A stretch of DNA of 64,000 nucleotides from assembly GCA_013115135.1 (NCBI GenBank), contig JABANP010000218.1:18155-82154 (forward strand). The letters run 5' to 3'. The first letter of the stretch is position 1. Each line of letters starts with the position of its first letter. Source of the stretch: Perkinsus olseni. Taxonomy: Eukaryota; Perkinsozoa; Perkinsida; Perkinsidae. The position numbers were made by a program, and so were the translations under genes. The notes below the pieces were generated by a model. It was given only the letters and a program-made list of their open reading frames with translations, did not search any database and had not been told where the DNA came from. Positions 45,437 to 56,500 of the stretch are shown piece by piece.

Positions 45437-47296
45437 CTATAACTCCTGTGCCTCATCTCGAGGGATGCTAATACGTTTGTCGTGCACCTGAAATTCACTT
45501 AACCATAGCTTCAACTTTTCTAACCGTCCTTTCTCCTCATTTTCTATACGTGTTGCTGCTAGCACTTGTTGACCATCCTCTTCGCTCTTAGTAGCGATGT
45601 CACGTAGTGTTTGGATGAATTCCTTGGATAACCGTGGATGCAATCTCGATGGCACATCTGCCTTATTATTTTCTGAGGACACATAGCTCACATTAAGGGT
45701 TATATTAAATTTTTCGACTATGTCATCTATTAATTGCAGTCTGCCTTCAATTGCTGCCTTACTCATTTCTTTTATATTTTGCCATTTTCTTTCCTGTTTC
45801 CGTGTCAACCAGTGTTGTAACGAAACATTATCTACCCGTAAGTGAACTTCTTGCTTCTTAATATTATATGCTTTCATGTAATCCACCACAAGTTCCATTC
45901 CTCTGAGCGCTGCTTCTGTTTCGGCTATATTTATATGTCTCCAACAATTTTTTGGTCGTAACCATGCTCTATCCTCCACTACTACACCATCAAAACACAA
46001 TACCGCAGCTAATGCTACAGAACTTGAGTCCGTAAACAGCTCCCACTTCGATACCGGATTTGCGGACCATACTCCCTTTACTGGATCCTCCTTTTTGACA
46101 ACCTGTGCTAATGGGACCCATAATTCCTTGACTTCATCATTCAAAGCGTAATCTTCATTCTTACTACTTGGTCTTAAGACTTTTTTCGGTCTTACTACTG
46201 CGCTTATTCTTGTGAGCATCGCGGCAGTTACTCGTAACCATCCCGCTACGGGATATACTGGCGTTAATTTTCCTATGCACGAAGCTAATTCCGCTTTCGT
46301 TTGTGGGGTTTTTTCTAGTATGTCAGCTATTGGCTTTCCTCCACTCCAAGTTCCGTCCTCATTTATGTGTATTCCTAATACTGTCGAACCGTATAATGGC
46401 TTAGGAGGTTTTATGTCAAACGAGTTGTTCGCGAGTTCCTTTTTCACTATAGGAAAGTCTTTTTTATTCACTACCATGTCATCGACAAATTTATAGACTT
46501 TTCGCTTGGTTGGTATTCTTTCTATTATATAGTCCAACCATTCATCAAGCGCTTTACCGCTGATATTACAACCGAATCCGGCTCTAGTCATTAAATATAT
46601 GTTGTCTTTACCTTTCAAATGAGGGAATCTTACGCATTGATAATACGTTTGTTCTTTCTTAACGCGGATCATCATGTAAGCGTGTTTTATATCTATGGCG
46701 AGTGTCTCATTCGGGTCTAGCGTTCTCCAAATCCTTATCATTTTTTGGCAGTTTATTGGTTCTCCTCTCGAATTCGGCATACTTTCTATTCGCGAGTTGA
46801 GCCAAGTGTAATCAAGTACGACCCTCTCTGGTGTAGTTCTACCTAGTGATACAACTGGCATCGTCGTTATATACCCTTTCACTTTACACCGCGGAATTTC
46901 CACGAAATATTTCCTATCTATCATATCCTGTACGGACTTGTGAAATAATTCTAGTTCATGTGGGGCTAACTTTTTCATTTGTTCTTCATAATGTGGTGGT
47001 CTATATACTATATCTTCCGGTTTTTGCTTCCATATCCATTCTACTTCCCACATATACTTACTGTCATCTTCATCATTCTTTTTCCGTCTTAATATAATAT
47101 CTTTGTTCTGAAGGACTACATTATCAACATGCTGAACCGCTGTTTCCTCGCTGCGCTTTCGTTTCATTACTCTTTGATTTTCTCTTGTTTGCTCCACTGG
47201 ATCGCCTCCGCTTACCATACCGGCTATCCACGATCCCATACTGTTAATTTTCAACGTTAACTGTCCACACGCTCTCAACCAATCCATACCGAACAA
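45437..47296 (-). CDS. Retroelement pol: reverse transcriptase + RNase H
   Basis: 619 codons. The start GMDWLRACGQLTLKI is the end of a retropepsin-like protease. RT: KVKGYITTMPVVSLGRTTPE, VVLDYTWLNSRIESMPNSRG, LAIDIKHAYMMIRVKKEQTY (first catalytic Asp), MTRAGFGCNISGKALDEWL, VYKFVDDMVVNKKDF (the two catalytic Asp), then STVLGIHINEDGTWSGG. RNase H: WELFTDSSSVALAAVLCFDG (Asp), NIAETEAALRGMELVVDYM (Glu), VHLRVDNVSLQHWL (Asp), YVSSENNKADVPSRLHPRL (Asp). So the catalytic residues of both enzymes are present and the ORF is intact. No integrase follows: the ORF ends 140 codons later at DEAQEL and array A10 begins. I lean to a Ty3-like or tyrosine-recombinase retroelement; the clade is not settled. 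Codons for about the last 90 residues lie in the left arm of the inverted repeat. Confidence 0.85.
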   Translation of the reverse strand: MFGMDWLRACGQLTLKINSMGSWIAGMVSGGDPVEQTRENQRVMKRKRSEETAVQHVDNVVLQNKDIILRRKKNDEDDSKYMWEVEWIWKQKPEDIVYRPPHYEEQMKKLAPHELELFHKSVQDMIDRKYFVEIPRCKVKGYITTMPVVSLGRTTPERVVLDYTWLNSRIESMPNSRGEPINCQKMIRIWRTLDPNETLAIDIKHAYMMIRVKKEQTYYQCVRFPHLKGKDNIYLMTRAGFGCNISGKALDEWLDYIIERIPTKRKVYKFVDDMVVNKKDFPIVKKELANNSFDIKPPKPLYGSTVLGIHINEDGTWSGGKPIADILEKTPQTKAELASCIGKLTPVYPVAGWLRVTAAMLTRISAVVRPKKVLRPSSKNEDYALNDEVKELWVPLAQVVKKEDPVKGVWSANPVSKWELFTDSSSVALAAVLCFDGVVVEDRAWLRPKNCWRHINIAETEAALRGMELVVDYMKAYNIKKQEVHLRVDNVSLQHWLTRKQERKWQNIKEMSKAAIEGRLQLIDDIVEKFNITLNVSYVSSENNKADVPSRLHPRLSKEFIQTLRDIATKSEEDGQQVLAATRIENEEKGRLEKLKLWLSEFQVHDKRISIPRDEAQEL

Positions 47297-47703
47297 CGCC
47301 TGTATGCCCTAAATATGCTAGCATATTTGTGGACTGACTGAGCCCCGCTCCGCTGCGTCGTGCAGTTTCCGTGCAATCTCTACTTCATACTGTTATTGCC
47401 TTTCCCGTCACGGCCAGCGACGATTTTTTTCTTACCCTCCCACCTCCCACTCGGCCGTTGCGCTACCACTACTTAACACCGGCCCATTTACTCTACTCAG
47501 TAGTTATCGGCAGCCATACCGGCAAATCCCATTGTCGACCACAGTAGTACTGTATGATGATTTCTAACGCCCGCGAGCTGCCCCTATCTATTGGCGGATT
47601 TGTATATACCCTACTCAATCGGTCTCCGCCTACGCTCTACTCGGGGCGGCTTGGTTCACAGGCTTTCGGGCCTCGGGTTCAGGTGGCGTGCGGCTCGCGG
47701 GTT
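47297..47703 (-). other. Interruption between protease and RT ORFs
   Basis: Stops in all minus-strand frames. Contains the perfect 18-bp palindrome AAATATGCTAGCATATTT at about 47314. The protease begins in the ORF above and its last motif (GMDWL) is in the RT ORF below, so this stretch is an insertion, an intron or a decayed link. Confidence 0.5.
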
Positions 47704-48330
47704 TCATGTTTCCCATGAAGTCTCAGGAAGTGTAGTGTTGCTACCCCAGTGTCGAGAGAGGGCTCGATAGTCAGTTTGAGTACTTCCCATGCTCAAAATG
47801 CTTTCCTGATTGACTATCCATGGTTGAATTCCTACTCCGCACAATCTCATTTCGAAACTATCAACTGTTTGATATGCCGTAACTGATCCTGTGAGCGTTG
47901 TCAACTTAAGCTTTTTCTGGGCTTGAGGGATCAAGGAAATACCTGTAGTATCACCAATATATGACTCGACTGTTTCACTGATTACCGAGATCGTACTACC
48001 TGTATCGATCATCGCCAAGAACTGTTTATTCTCACTCTTTTTACTTAGGCGATCACACCTGAGAATCACGGAGAGATAACGGCTCTCTTGGGTGCAAAGC
48101 TCGCCTTCAATCACTACGTTCTCAGTGGTCTTATTATTACGCACATTCGAAGGACACTGTGCAGACCTCTGCCCTCGTCCATTGCATGTAAAGCATCTGA
48201 TGGACCTTTCTCCTTTTCCTATGGTCTTATAACGGAGACCTTTGCCCTTTCCATACCAAAACCCTTTGCCTTTTCCTATCACCCCTTTAGCTTTTCCTTT
48301 GCCTTTATACCCGTAAGCAATAGCAGACAC
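47704..48330 (-). CDS. Retroelement Gag C-terminus (zinc knuckle) + protease start
   Basis: 208 codons. After a Gly/Lys-rich basic part (GYKGKGKAKGVIGKGKGF) comes RCFTCNGRGQRSAQCP, a zinc-knuckle relative in which the usual His is replaced by Gln. Then SRYLSVILRCDRL and FLAMIDTGSTISVISETV, the aspartic-protease active site (D-T-G-S), followed by LTTLTGSVTAYQTVDSFEM. The end (SMGSTQTDYRALSRHWG) does not look like protease. Transcribed in the same direction as the RT ORF, so they form one broken Gag-Pol unit. Confidence 0.75.
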   Translation of the reverse strand: MSAIAYGYKGKGKAKGVIGKGKGFWYGKGKGLRYKTIGKGERSIRCFTCNGRGQRSAQCPSNVRNNKTTENVVIEGELCTQESRYLSVILRCDRLSKKSENKQFLAMIDTGSTISVISETVESYIGDTTGISLIPQAQKKLKLTTLTGSVTAYQTVDSFEMRLCGVGIQPWIVNQESILSMGSTQTDYRALSRHWGSNTTLPETSWET

Positions 48331-48388
48331 ATGCTGGGCTTCATCTTCTGGGGGCTTAGCAACAACAAAATTTAATATAACCCTTAAT

Positions 48389-48643
48389 GTGAGCTATGTG
48401 TCCTCAGAAAATAATAAGGCAGATGTGCCATCGAGATTGCATCCACGGTTATCCAAGGAATTCATCCAAACACTACGTGACATCGCTACTAAGAGCGAAG
48501 AGGATGGTCAACAAGTGCTAGCAGCAACACGTATAGAAAATGAGGAGAAAGGACGGTTAGAAAAGTTGAAGCTATGGTTAAGTGAATTTCAGGTGCACGA
48601 CAAACGTATTAGCATCCCTCGAGATGAGGCACAGGAGTTATAG
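48389..48643 (+). pseudogene. Inverted copy of the pol C-terminus
   Basis: 84 codons identical to the end of the RT-RNase H ORF (YVSSENNKADVPSRLHPRL to DEAQEL). The copy starts at the inner edge of the right arm, about 60 bp upstream of the Gag/protease ORF, which points the other way. It cannot work alone. Confidence 0.9.
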
Positions 48644-49127
48644 ACACTGACGCATGACCATGAAGGTAAAGCTGCACAATTCGCCAAACTCAAGAGATGG
48701 GTTGATATGCCAGGTTTGGCATCAGAATGGGTGAGTATCATATCGTACAGTGTCAACTGGTACAGGTCTCAGCTGGTGCGCAGCTAAAGTGGTACAAGAA
48801 TAATCCGTACAGCCGACTTTCATCTTGTGACATATGGTACAGTTGCAACTCGTACAGTGTCAACTGGTTCAGTTGCAAGTCATTTTGTGTCTTATGGTGC
48901 AGTGTCAGTTCATCTTGTTGCAGTCAGTACAGTGTCATTTCGTACAGTGTCGAACCGTACAGTTGCTGCAGGTACAGTGTCGTTCAGTACAGTGTCATTT
49001 CGTACAGTGTCGAACCGTACAGTTGCTGCAGGTACAGTGTCGTTCAGTACAGTTGCAACAGATACAGCGTTGGTTAGTAAATTCTACATGTACAATGCGA
49101 AGTCATTTCAGGGAAAATGACTAGACA

Positions 49128-50520
49128 CGATGCGTACACATTTTCTTGAGATGCGGAATGAAAAATGATTCCCCTCAGGCGGAGCGTTGCTGCCATTTAC
49201 TGAACTGTGAATTTCGCTGGCGGAAACGAGTTTCGGTGAGGCAAAGTGTTCGCGCGGACGGGGGGCCTGCTGGCAAGCGGTGCTCCCAGGTTCAATTCGC
49301 GGATACTTCAAAATTAGTTGGCCGATGTCGACGGTGGACGCGGCAGGGGCAGTGGCGCGCGCGAAGCGCGCGGTTGTACGGCGGGATTGTACGAGATCGT
49401 GGGTGTACGAGAGGAAGGTGTACGGTTTGACACTGTATGAGGTGAAACTGTACGATTTGGCACTGTATGTAGCGCTACACAAAGTGTAGAGTGGTGCAAA
49501 TCCAGCGATGAGAGCGCGCGCCCCAGGCTCTAGCTCTGACTTCCCCACAGTGTCGTCGCGAGTCCTTTCGATTGGTGGAGCCCCGTTAAAGCGTACCATT
49601 GTCGATTCGTAGTCACTCAGTTGCCCTGAGCCCATCATTTTTTTCTTTCTTTTCTTTGTAGGGGGGAAGTTACTTGTCCAAATTGGGTGTGTCGGTGGTG
49701 AGGCCACGACAGTACCAATTTGGAGCCGCAGGCTACATTTCTGGCAAGGGTGGGCGAGTTTAGTTGCGAGTGTTGGGTGGGACGCACTTTCAGCGCGGGG
49801 TTTGCACGAGTTGAAACTGTACTATATGACACTGTACTATGTGAAACTGCACGAGCGGACACTGTACGATATGACACTGTACTGGTGGACACTGTAAGAT
49901 TCGACACTGTACGGAATGATACTGCACTAAGTGCAACAAGACGAAATGACAATGTACGAAGCGAAACTGTACGACTGGAAACTGTATAAGGTGAAACTGT
50001 ACGAATTTGGGGTACACGAGCAGAGTTTCTACGAGTTGCAACTGTACGATATGATCCTCACCGCACTAGGGTGAGTATCATATCGTACAGTGTCAACTGG
50101 TACAGGTCTCAGCTGGTGCGCAGCTAAAGCTGGCGGAAACGAGTTTCGGTGAGGCAAAGTGTTCGCGCGGACTGCTGCAGGTACAGTGTCGTTCAGTACA
50201 GTTGCAACAGATACAGCGTTGGTTAGTAAATTCTACATGTACAATGCGAAGTCATTTCAGGAAAATGACTAGACACGATGCGTACACATTTTTCTTGAGA
50301 TGCGGAATGAAAAAAATGATTCCCCTCAGGCGGAGCGTTGCTGCCATTTACTGAACTGTGAATTTCGCTGGCGGAAACGAGTTTCGGTGAGGCAAAGTGT
50401 TCGCGCGGACGGGGGGCCTGCTGGCAAGCGGTGCTCCCAGGTTCAATTCGCGGATACTTCAAAATTAGTTGGCCGATGTCGACGGTGGACGCGGCAGGGG
50501 CAGTGGCGCGCGCGAAGCGC
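49128..50520 (+). repeat. Patchwork of duplicated A9/A10/spacer pieces in the right arm
   Basis: Order: spacer copy 1 and start of A9 (49128-49465), unique sequence (49466-49800), most of A9 (49801-50069), start of A10 (50070-50128), a 40-bp spacer piece (about 50130-50171), end of A10 (50172-50235), spacer copy 2 (50261-50520). The left arm has this region once. Junctions fall inside repeat units. Confidence 0.8.
49466..49800. other. Unique 335-bp insert in the right arm
   Basis: Found nowhere else in the window. Starts TGTAGCGCTACACAAAGTGTA (near-palindrome AGCGCT). It contains a CTTTCTTTTCTTTGTAG tract, like a 3' splice site. No ORF with recognisable features. Confidence 0.5.
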
Positions 50521-53500
50521 CTGGTTGTACAACGGGATTGTACGAGATCGTGGGTGTACGAGAGGAAGGTGTACGGTTTGACACTGTATGAGGTGAAACT
50601 GTACGATTTGGCACTGTACGAGTTGAAACTGTACTATATGACACTGTACTATGTGAAACTGCACGAGCGGACACTGTACGATATGACACTGTACTGGTGG
50701 ACACTGTAAGATTCGACACTGTACGGAATGATACTGCACTAAGTGCAACAAGACGAAATGACAATGTACGAAGCGAAACTGTACGACTGGAAACTGTATA
50801 AGGTGAAACTGTACGAATTTGGGGTACACGAGCAGAGTTTCTACGAGTTGCAACTGTACGATATGATCCTCACCGCACTAAAGTGCCAAACACTTTTGAT
50901 CCGGTTCACGGATTGTGAATACCGTCAAGCCCCCAAGCAAGGATGTGTCCCAATCAGGTAGTCAAGCCCACTGGTAATACTAGGCCACGAAGGGGTCGTA
51001 CCTTATGTATGCGTGCAATAGTTGTCTACGCTATGAAAGAATAGATTACTTCTAATAATATGCTGTACGCATACAATTTGTCGTAAGGCTACTCATTAAG
51101 ATTATGGTATAATGCTCTACCACAGCATCCGCCCTCCTGCCACAAAAAGACTGACTCTAAAAAAATACTATCATACAAGAGACAGATCAACCATACTAGT
51201 TAACAGGTCTCCGTACACTGCGCTGAAACCGCATGTTGCCCGCGTGAAATAACCCAATTTCAACTATTGGCGACTTCAATCCAACACGGAAAAAATACCA
51301 TATATACCATAGCAACAGTCAAACGACATACGATATCATATTGACAATATGCGTTGACCGTACAATGCCGAAATAGAAATACTCAATAACCTCACAATCA
51401 TCATGATCTTATTCATTATCACTGCTACTCGAAGAACCAGAAGAGCTTGAAGAACCATCCTCCTTATCCTTAGACTTTTTAGACTTCTTCTTAGATTTCT
51501 TCTTCTTACCCCTTCTCAGAAGACTTCACCTTAGCAGAACCATCTCACAAGTGGATTTCATAGCGTCGCTAAGAAATACTGACTTAGATCAACTGGAACC
51601 ACCTTGCACTTCCTTATCATGCATAGCAGTAGGAGGAGAGTCCCATACAGGTTGTGGTAGTACATTACCATCAGGCTTAGGAGTCTCATTCCAGCTACAG
51701 GAGCAGTAGAACAGCAGCATCCTTAGAAGCAGAATTGGAGTTATCATACCAACCCTTACTCCACTTGGGGAAGTGGTATACCAGTTCTTATCCCACCTAG
51801 AAGAGGAACCGTTATTATCAGAGGTATCCGCCTGGGGAGTCGTAACCTTCGCATCACCGGCAGCAGTAGCGCCAGAAACAGCCTCAGTCACCTCCGTAGT
51901 AGAAGCCTTAGTAGCAGTGTCAGAATAACCGTTCTTGGGGTCTCTAGCAATCTGTTGGAGAGTCTCGTTGTGGTCACCCTTAGTCGCATCGAACTCCTTT
52001 ATAGTGATAGGATCCCTACATTTCGCCGACCCACAACCATCACAATTACTTCTCTTCCTATGCGTCCTTCGCGTCGGACGATAATGCGACCCTCTCGTCG
52101 ATTCGCATCGAACTCCTTTATAGTGATAGGATCCCTACATTTCGCCGACCCACAACCATCACAATTACTTCTCTTCCTATGCGTCCTTCGCGTCGGACGA
52201 TAATGCGACCCTCTCGTCGATTTATACCTCATATCACTCTGTGAGATCGAATTACTCGCGGAGGAATCTCCACTGCTGCTCTCATAACGTCTTCGTGCCC
52301 TATCACGTCGATTACAACCCGAGGAACTCGAGTCGCTAGGCGATGGCGAACCCTTCTTGCGAGACCGACGTGTAGCTCTACCTCGTCTCTTTCCACGTCT
52401 ATATTCACTCGACCCGTCACTGAGCACGGGGTACCCTTGATTATGGTCTCTAGAGTCCTCCTTATATCTCCCTCGGCTACTTCCTCTACTCAACTTCTCG
52501 CCTCTTCGTCGCTCCCTCCTTCGGTTCCCTATGGTTCGATCGCTCGTTCGTTTGCTCTTTTAACTTCGCTCCGGCCACTCCTATCCTTAGGTGGCCAATC
52601 CTTTAATCCATCCCTCCTTCCCCCATCCCGTTGCCCGCGTTGCTTACTTTGATCCTTATCCGATCCATCCAAGGGATACATAATCCTTTTCCTTCTCGGC
52701 TTCATCCTTATCTCTTGGATCTTGAGGAGTGACCGGGGGGGAGCTTGGGGGGTCTTGAAGGGATGCGGTACTTCTGCGTCCCTTTTCCATACTTACTTCT
52801 TTATCCTTCCTTAGCACCTTGCATCATTTAATTCTTCAAGTGGTAATGGTGCAGTCTCTTGCACTCGCCGACCGACAGAGGTCGACGAATGAGGCAGGTC
52901 GCCCTCACGGACAGCCTTACCAATCGATAACATATAAAAGCATACTGAGCTTGTAGTAGGAATTACTGTAGTGATAGCAGTTTTACTCGCAGCCATACCA
53001 ATGGTACAAGGTGTGCCCTTCACAGCGGCACCATCGTCGTTACCAACATCCGCTCTCCCCATGACACCACCAGAACCACCAACACCACCATACCGAGGAT
53101 TGTTGTCCATAGAAGACATCACCCATTGATCCTCTCCAGTCCCCACCATATGGACACGTTCCCTTCCAGAACTTGATGGGGGTAATGGCAATACCCTGTC
53201 GAGGTTCCCTACGATACCAATATCAACTCGAAAGTCATATGGTGCCTCTAATGATACCATGCCTCGAGTGTGGCCCGCGTGCTCTCCCAATAGGCCCTCT
53301 TGGTTACCCAAGGAAGATACACCCGCCGTAGTAACCTCCCGGCAGCCCCTAATCCTCGAAATCAGGAGGGTTCGAGAGTCGCCGGTGGGTAAGACATCAC
53401 GGGGATCTCGTTGATGAAGACGATGCTCGACTGGCGATCCTTCAACCAACGCCCCACGATCCGATATACCGTCGCAACCTTCCAAAATCATAGGGTAAGT

Positions 53501-56500
53501 AGGACCGTAACCAGAACCATAGGTAATGGTCGCGTGGCCATCCTCCAGGCGTGCTAGTTCCGAAACAGTGCCGGTGTTACTGAGAATGTGGCTACCTCCG
53601 ATAGGGTCGTCCGAGTGAAGGCCCTCTCTCAGGAGCCCATAGTGTCGCACAAGGACCAATGGCACACACCCTATAACATTGGCCGAGAATCCTTCTGGCA
53701 ACACCCATAGTGGACCTGCAACACTCAACACATGTAACTCTCCCTCCCTAGCGTCAGGTTTGGAACCATGCTAGAGCCGTCAGAAAAGTAGCTACCTCCG
53801 ATAGGGTGGTCCAAGCAAGGGCTCTCTCTCAGGAGCCTATAGTGTCGCACAAGGACCAATGACTCACTCCCTGCAGCCCTAGCCAAGTATCCTTCTGGCA
53901 ACGCCCATAGTGGACCTTGAGCACCCAACACATGCAACGATTCCCTAACGGGATGTTCACGTTTCGTACACCAAATAGTCGTACATTTTCGACTCATGTC
54001 TCCAATACTCATACACTTCCTAATCGTACACGAAATACTCGTACACCAAATAGTCATACACAAAATACTCATACACGAGAGATTCGTACATATAAAACTC
54101 GTATACATGATGCTCGTATACGTAATACCAGTACATATAACACCCGTACAGATAATAGTCGTACACTGTCAACTCGTATACCAGCATTTCATACACTCTT
54201 ATTTCGTACACAACCCCAGTTTCAGTAATCGATACACTCCGTGTTAGTCGAAGGAAAATCCACGGTAGTCCGCCGCAGGAGACAATCGTGTGTATGCGTG
54301 CGGGGCGGTGTACGTCACCGAGCCGTTCATCGTGAGAGGTCAGCGTCTGGCACGGTAGTGCCGGGTGTCCTGTCGATGTTTTTGACCTACGTCGCTCCGG
54401 ACACGAGCTCGGTTTGCAGCTCCCGCCAGGTTGAGTTCACCTTGCTCCGCCGCCCTCTCCTCCTTGGGGCTCCCCCTCACCTGCCGTCTCTCACGGCTCT
54501 CGGGACTCTCACGCTCCCATTGGGCTCTCCCTCACCTGCCGTCTCTCACGGCTCTCGGGACTCTCCCGCTCCCATTGGGCTCTCCCTCACCTGCCGTCTC
54601 TCATGGCTCTCGGGACTCTCACGCTCCCATTGGGCTCTCCCTCACCTGCCGTCTCTCACGGCTCTCGGGACTCTCACGCTCCCCTTTGGCACACTCTGCC
54701 TCCCTCCTGGCGTGTTACCTCCCTCACCTGCAGTCTCTCACGACTCTCGGGACTCTCACGCTCCCATTTGGCACACTTTGCCTCCCTCCTGCCGTGCTAC
54801 CCGCCTCCCGCCAGTGGCTGAGACCTCATGGACCTTTGGCTCCCATGCACGCACCCGTGCAGCACTTCACCCCCGGGTTACCACTTGACTCAACACACAG
54901 GCGTTACGAAACTGTGCTTGTCTGAGACAAGCACAGAGACAGTGGAATACAAGGAGAAAGTGGAGACAAGTTGTCTCCACTTCCTGGGGCCCACGTGCGC
55001 TCCTCTTCTCCCCCGGGGGGGACCCCCGCGGGTTCTCTCCTTCTCTAGGCGTCACGGATGTACGACCGCCGGGGGACCCCCGGCGGGGGTACACACGCCA
55101 CTCATTCCCAGTGTGTCTCCCCAGCTTTGCCTCGGGACGGCTTGTCCGCTGGGTTTGCTTCTGAGGCTACTCGGGAGACATGCATCGCGATGTGGTTCAC
55201 GGCAACGTATTCCCACAACCGCCCGACTACGGCGTTCACGTCCGACGAGGCGGCTGACTCCTTCTTCACCTGCCGAGTTGGTGTCGGCCACTCTGTTGTC
55301 GGGTGCGCTGTAGACTTTCTGCTCCCTTTCTCGTAGAAAGGGCGTCCTAGACGGTTTCTACAATGCGCCGAGCTGGACCTGCGACTCCCTTTGCGGCTGA
55401 TTCTCGCCTTGCTCCACTGCCCCCGTCACTCCTTGCGCCTTGCCCAGGGGTCGTGCCTTGCACACTTCCTCTCCCCCTCGTGCCTTGCCAGTGGTACGCT
55501 GTCACGCTCACGTGCCCCTCTGGCTCCCCTCGTTCTCGTGCGCGCTCCGTGCTCCTCTCCCCGGCGCGTGTCCCCTGGGCCAGGATCCCTGGCGCCTCCG
55601 CCCGTATTCGAGGCTGGGACCGCTCCTTGCGCCTTGCCTAGGGGTCGTGCCTTGCACACTTGCACACCCGCTCCCTCGTGCTTTGCCAGTGGCCCGCTGT
55701 CACGTGGCCCGTGCTCTCCTCCTCGCTGCTTGTTTCTTGGCGCCTCCGTCTGTACTCGACTCGACTACCTCGAGGCTTGGACCGCCGTAACGGCGGCGCC
55801 GTACCTCATGCTACGGGTCTCTGTGACTCGCCAGATCCCAACGTTCCCAGTGTTGTGCCAACACTCTCTGCGCGTTGTGGGAACTTCCTTGGCGCCGTGT
55901 TATAGTCTGTTGTCCAGGAGAACTTCTCCTGCAACTTCCCAGCTGACCACCACCTGTAGCGACAGGCCCGGCGGTTCAGTGCCTCACGGGTGCACGACTG
56001 CTGATGGAACACAACCTTTTTTTTCCATCGCCGGCCTACACCCTCACCTCGGGAGGGTTTGTCAGCCGGGTTCGCTTCCGACTCTACCCGTGCGACAACG
56101 TGCCGTTGTGGTCCACCGCGATATCCTCCCTGTGGCCCACAGGCTGTGAGAGCCTCCCACAGGCTGTGGGAGTCTTTCACATCTGGCAGACTACGCGGTT
56201 CACATCCGCCATAGCAGCGGTTGCCGTCGGCTGCGGCGCCGCCTCCCTCTTCGCCCCGATGTTCCCGGCGGACGCTTCCCGCCTTCCGGACTTGCGGTTC
56301 CCGGGTTCCCTCGCTTAGCCTTGAGCGCCTTATCGGCTGCTCGGTTTCTCGGCGGGGATCCCGCCAAGCCGTGGTTCTCTCCTTACTCCTGCTTACTCCA
56401 CTACTACACGTCTGCTTCGGCCTAGTTGCTTCCTGAGGGAAGTTCCCTCTAAGAGGGACTGCTCCTTCCCGGGGCCCCCAGGCTCGGGGGTTCATACTAC

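Larger units (their letters stand above)
33573..45713 (+). repeat. Left arm of giant inverted repeat
   Basis: Matches the reverse complement of 48367-61843. Paired positions sum to 95416 at the outer end, about 95415 over 34.8-39.4 kb, about 95440 over 40-41.5 kb, about 95236 over 42.4-44.9 kb and 94080 at the inner end; the steps mark indels. Sequence identity looks very high wherever I compared it. The arm cuts through the RT-RNase H ORF at its inner edge. Confidence 0.93.
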
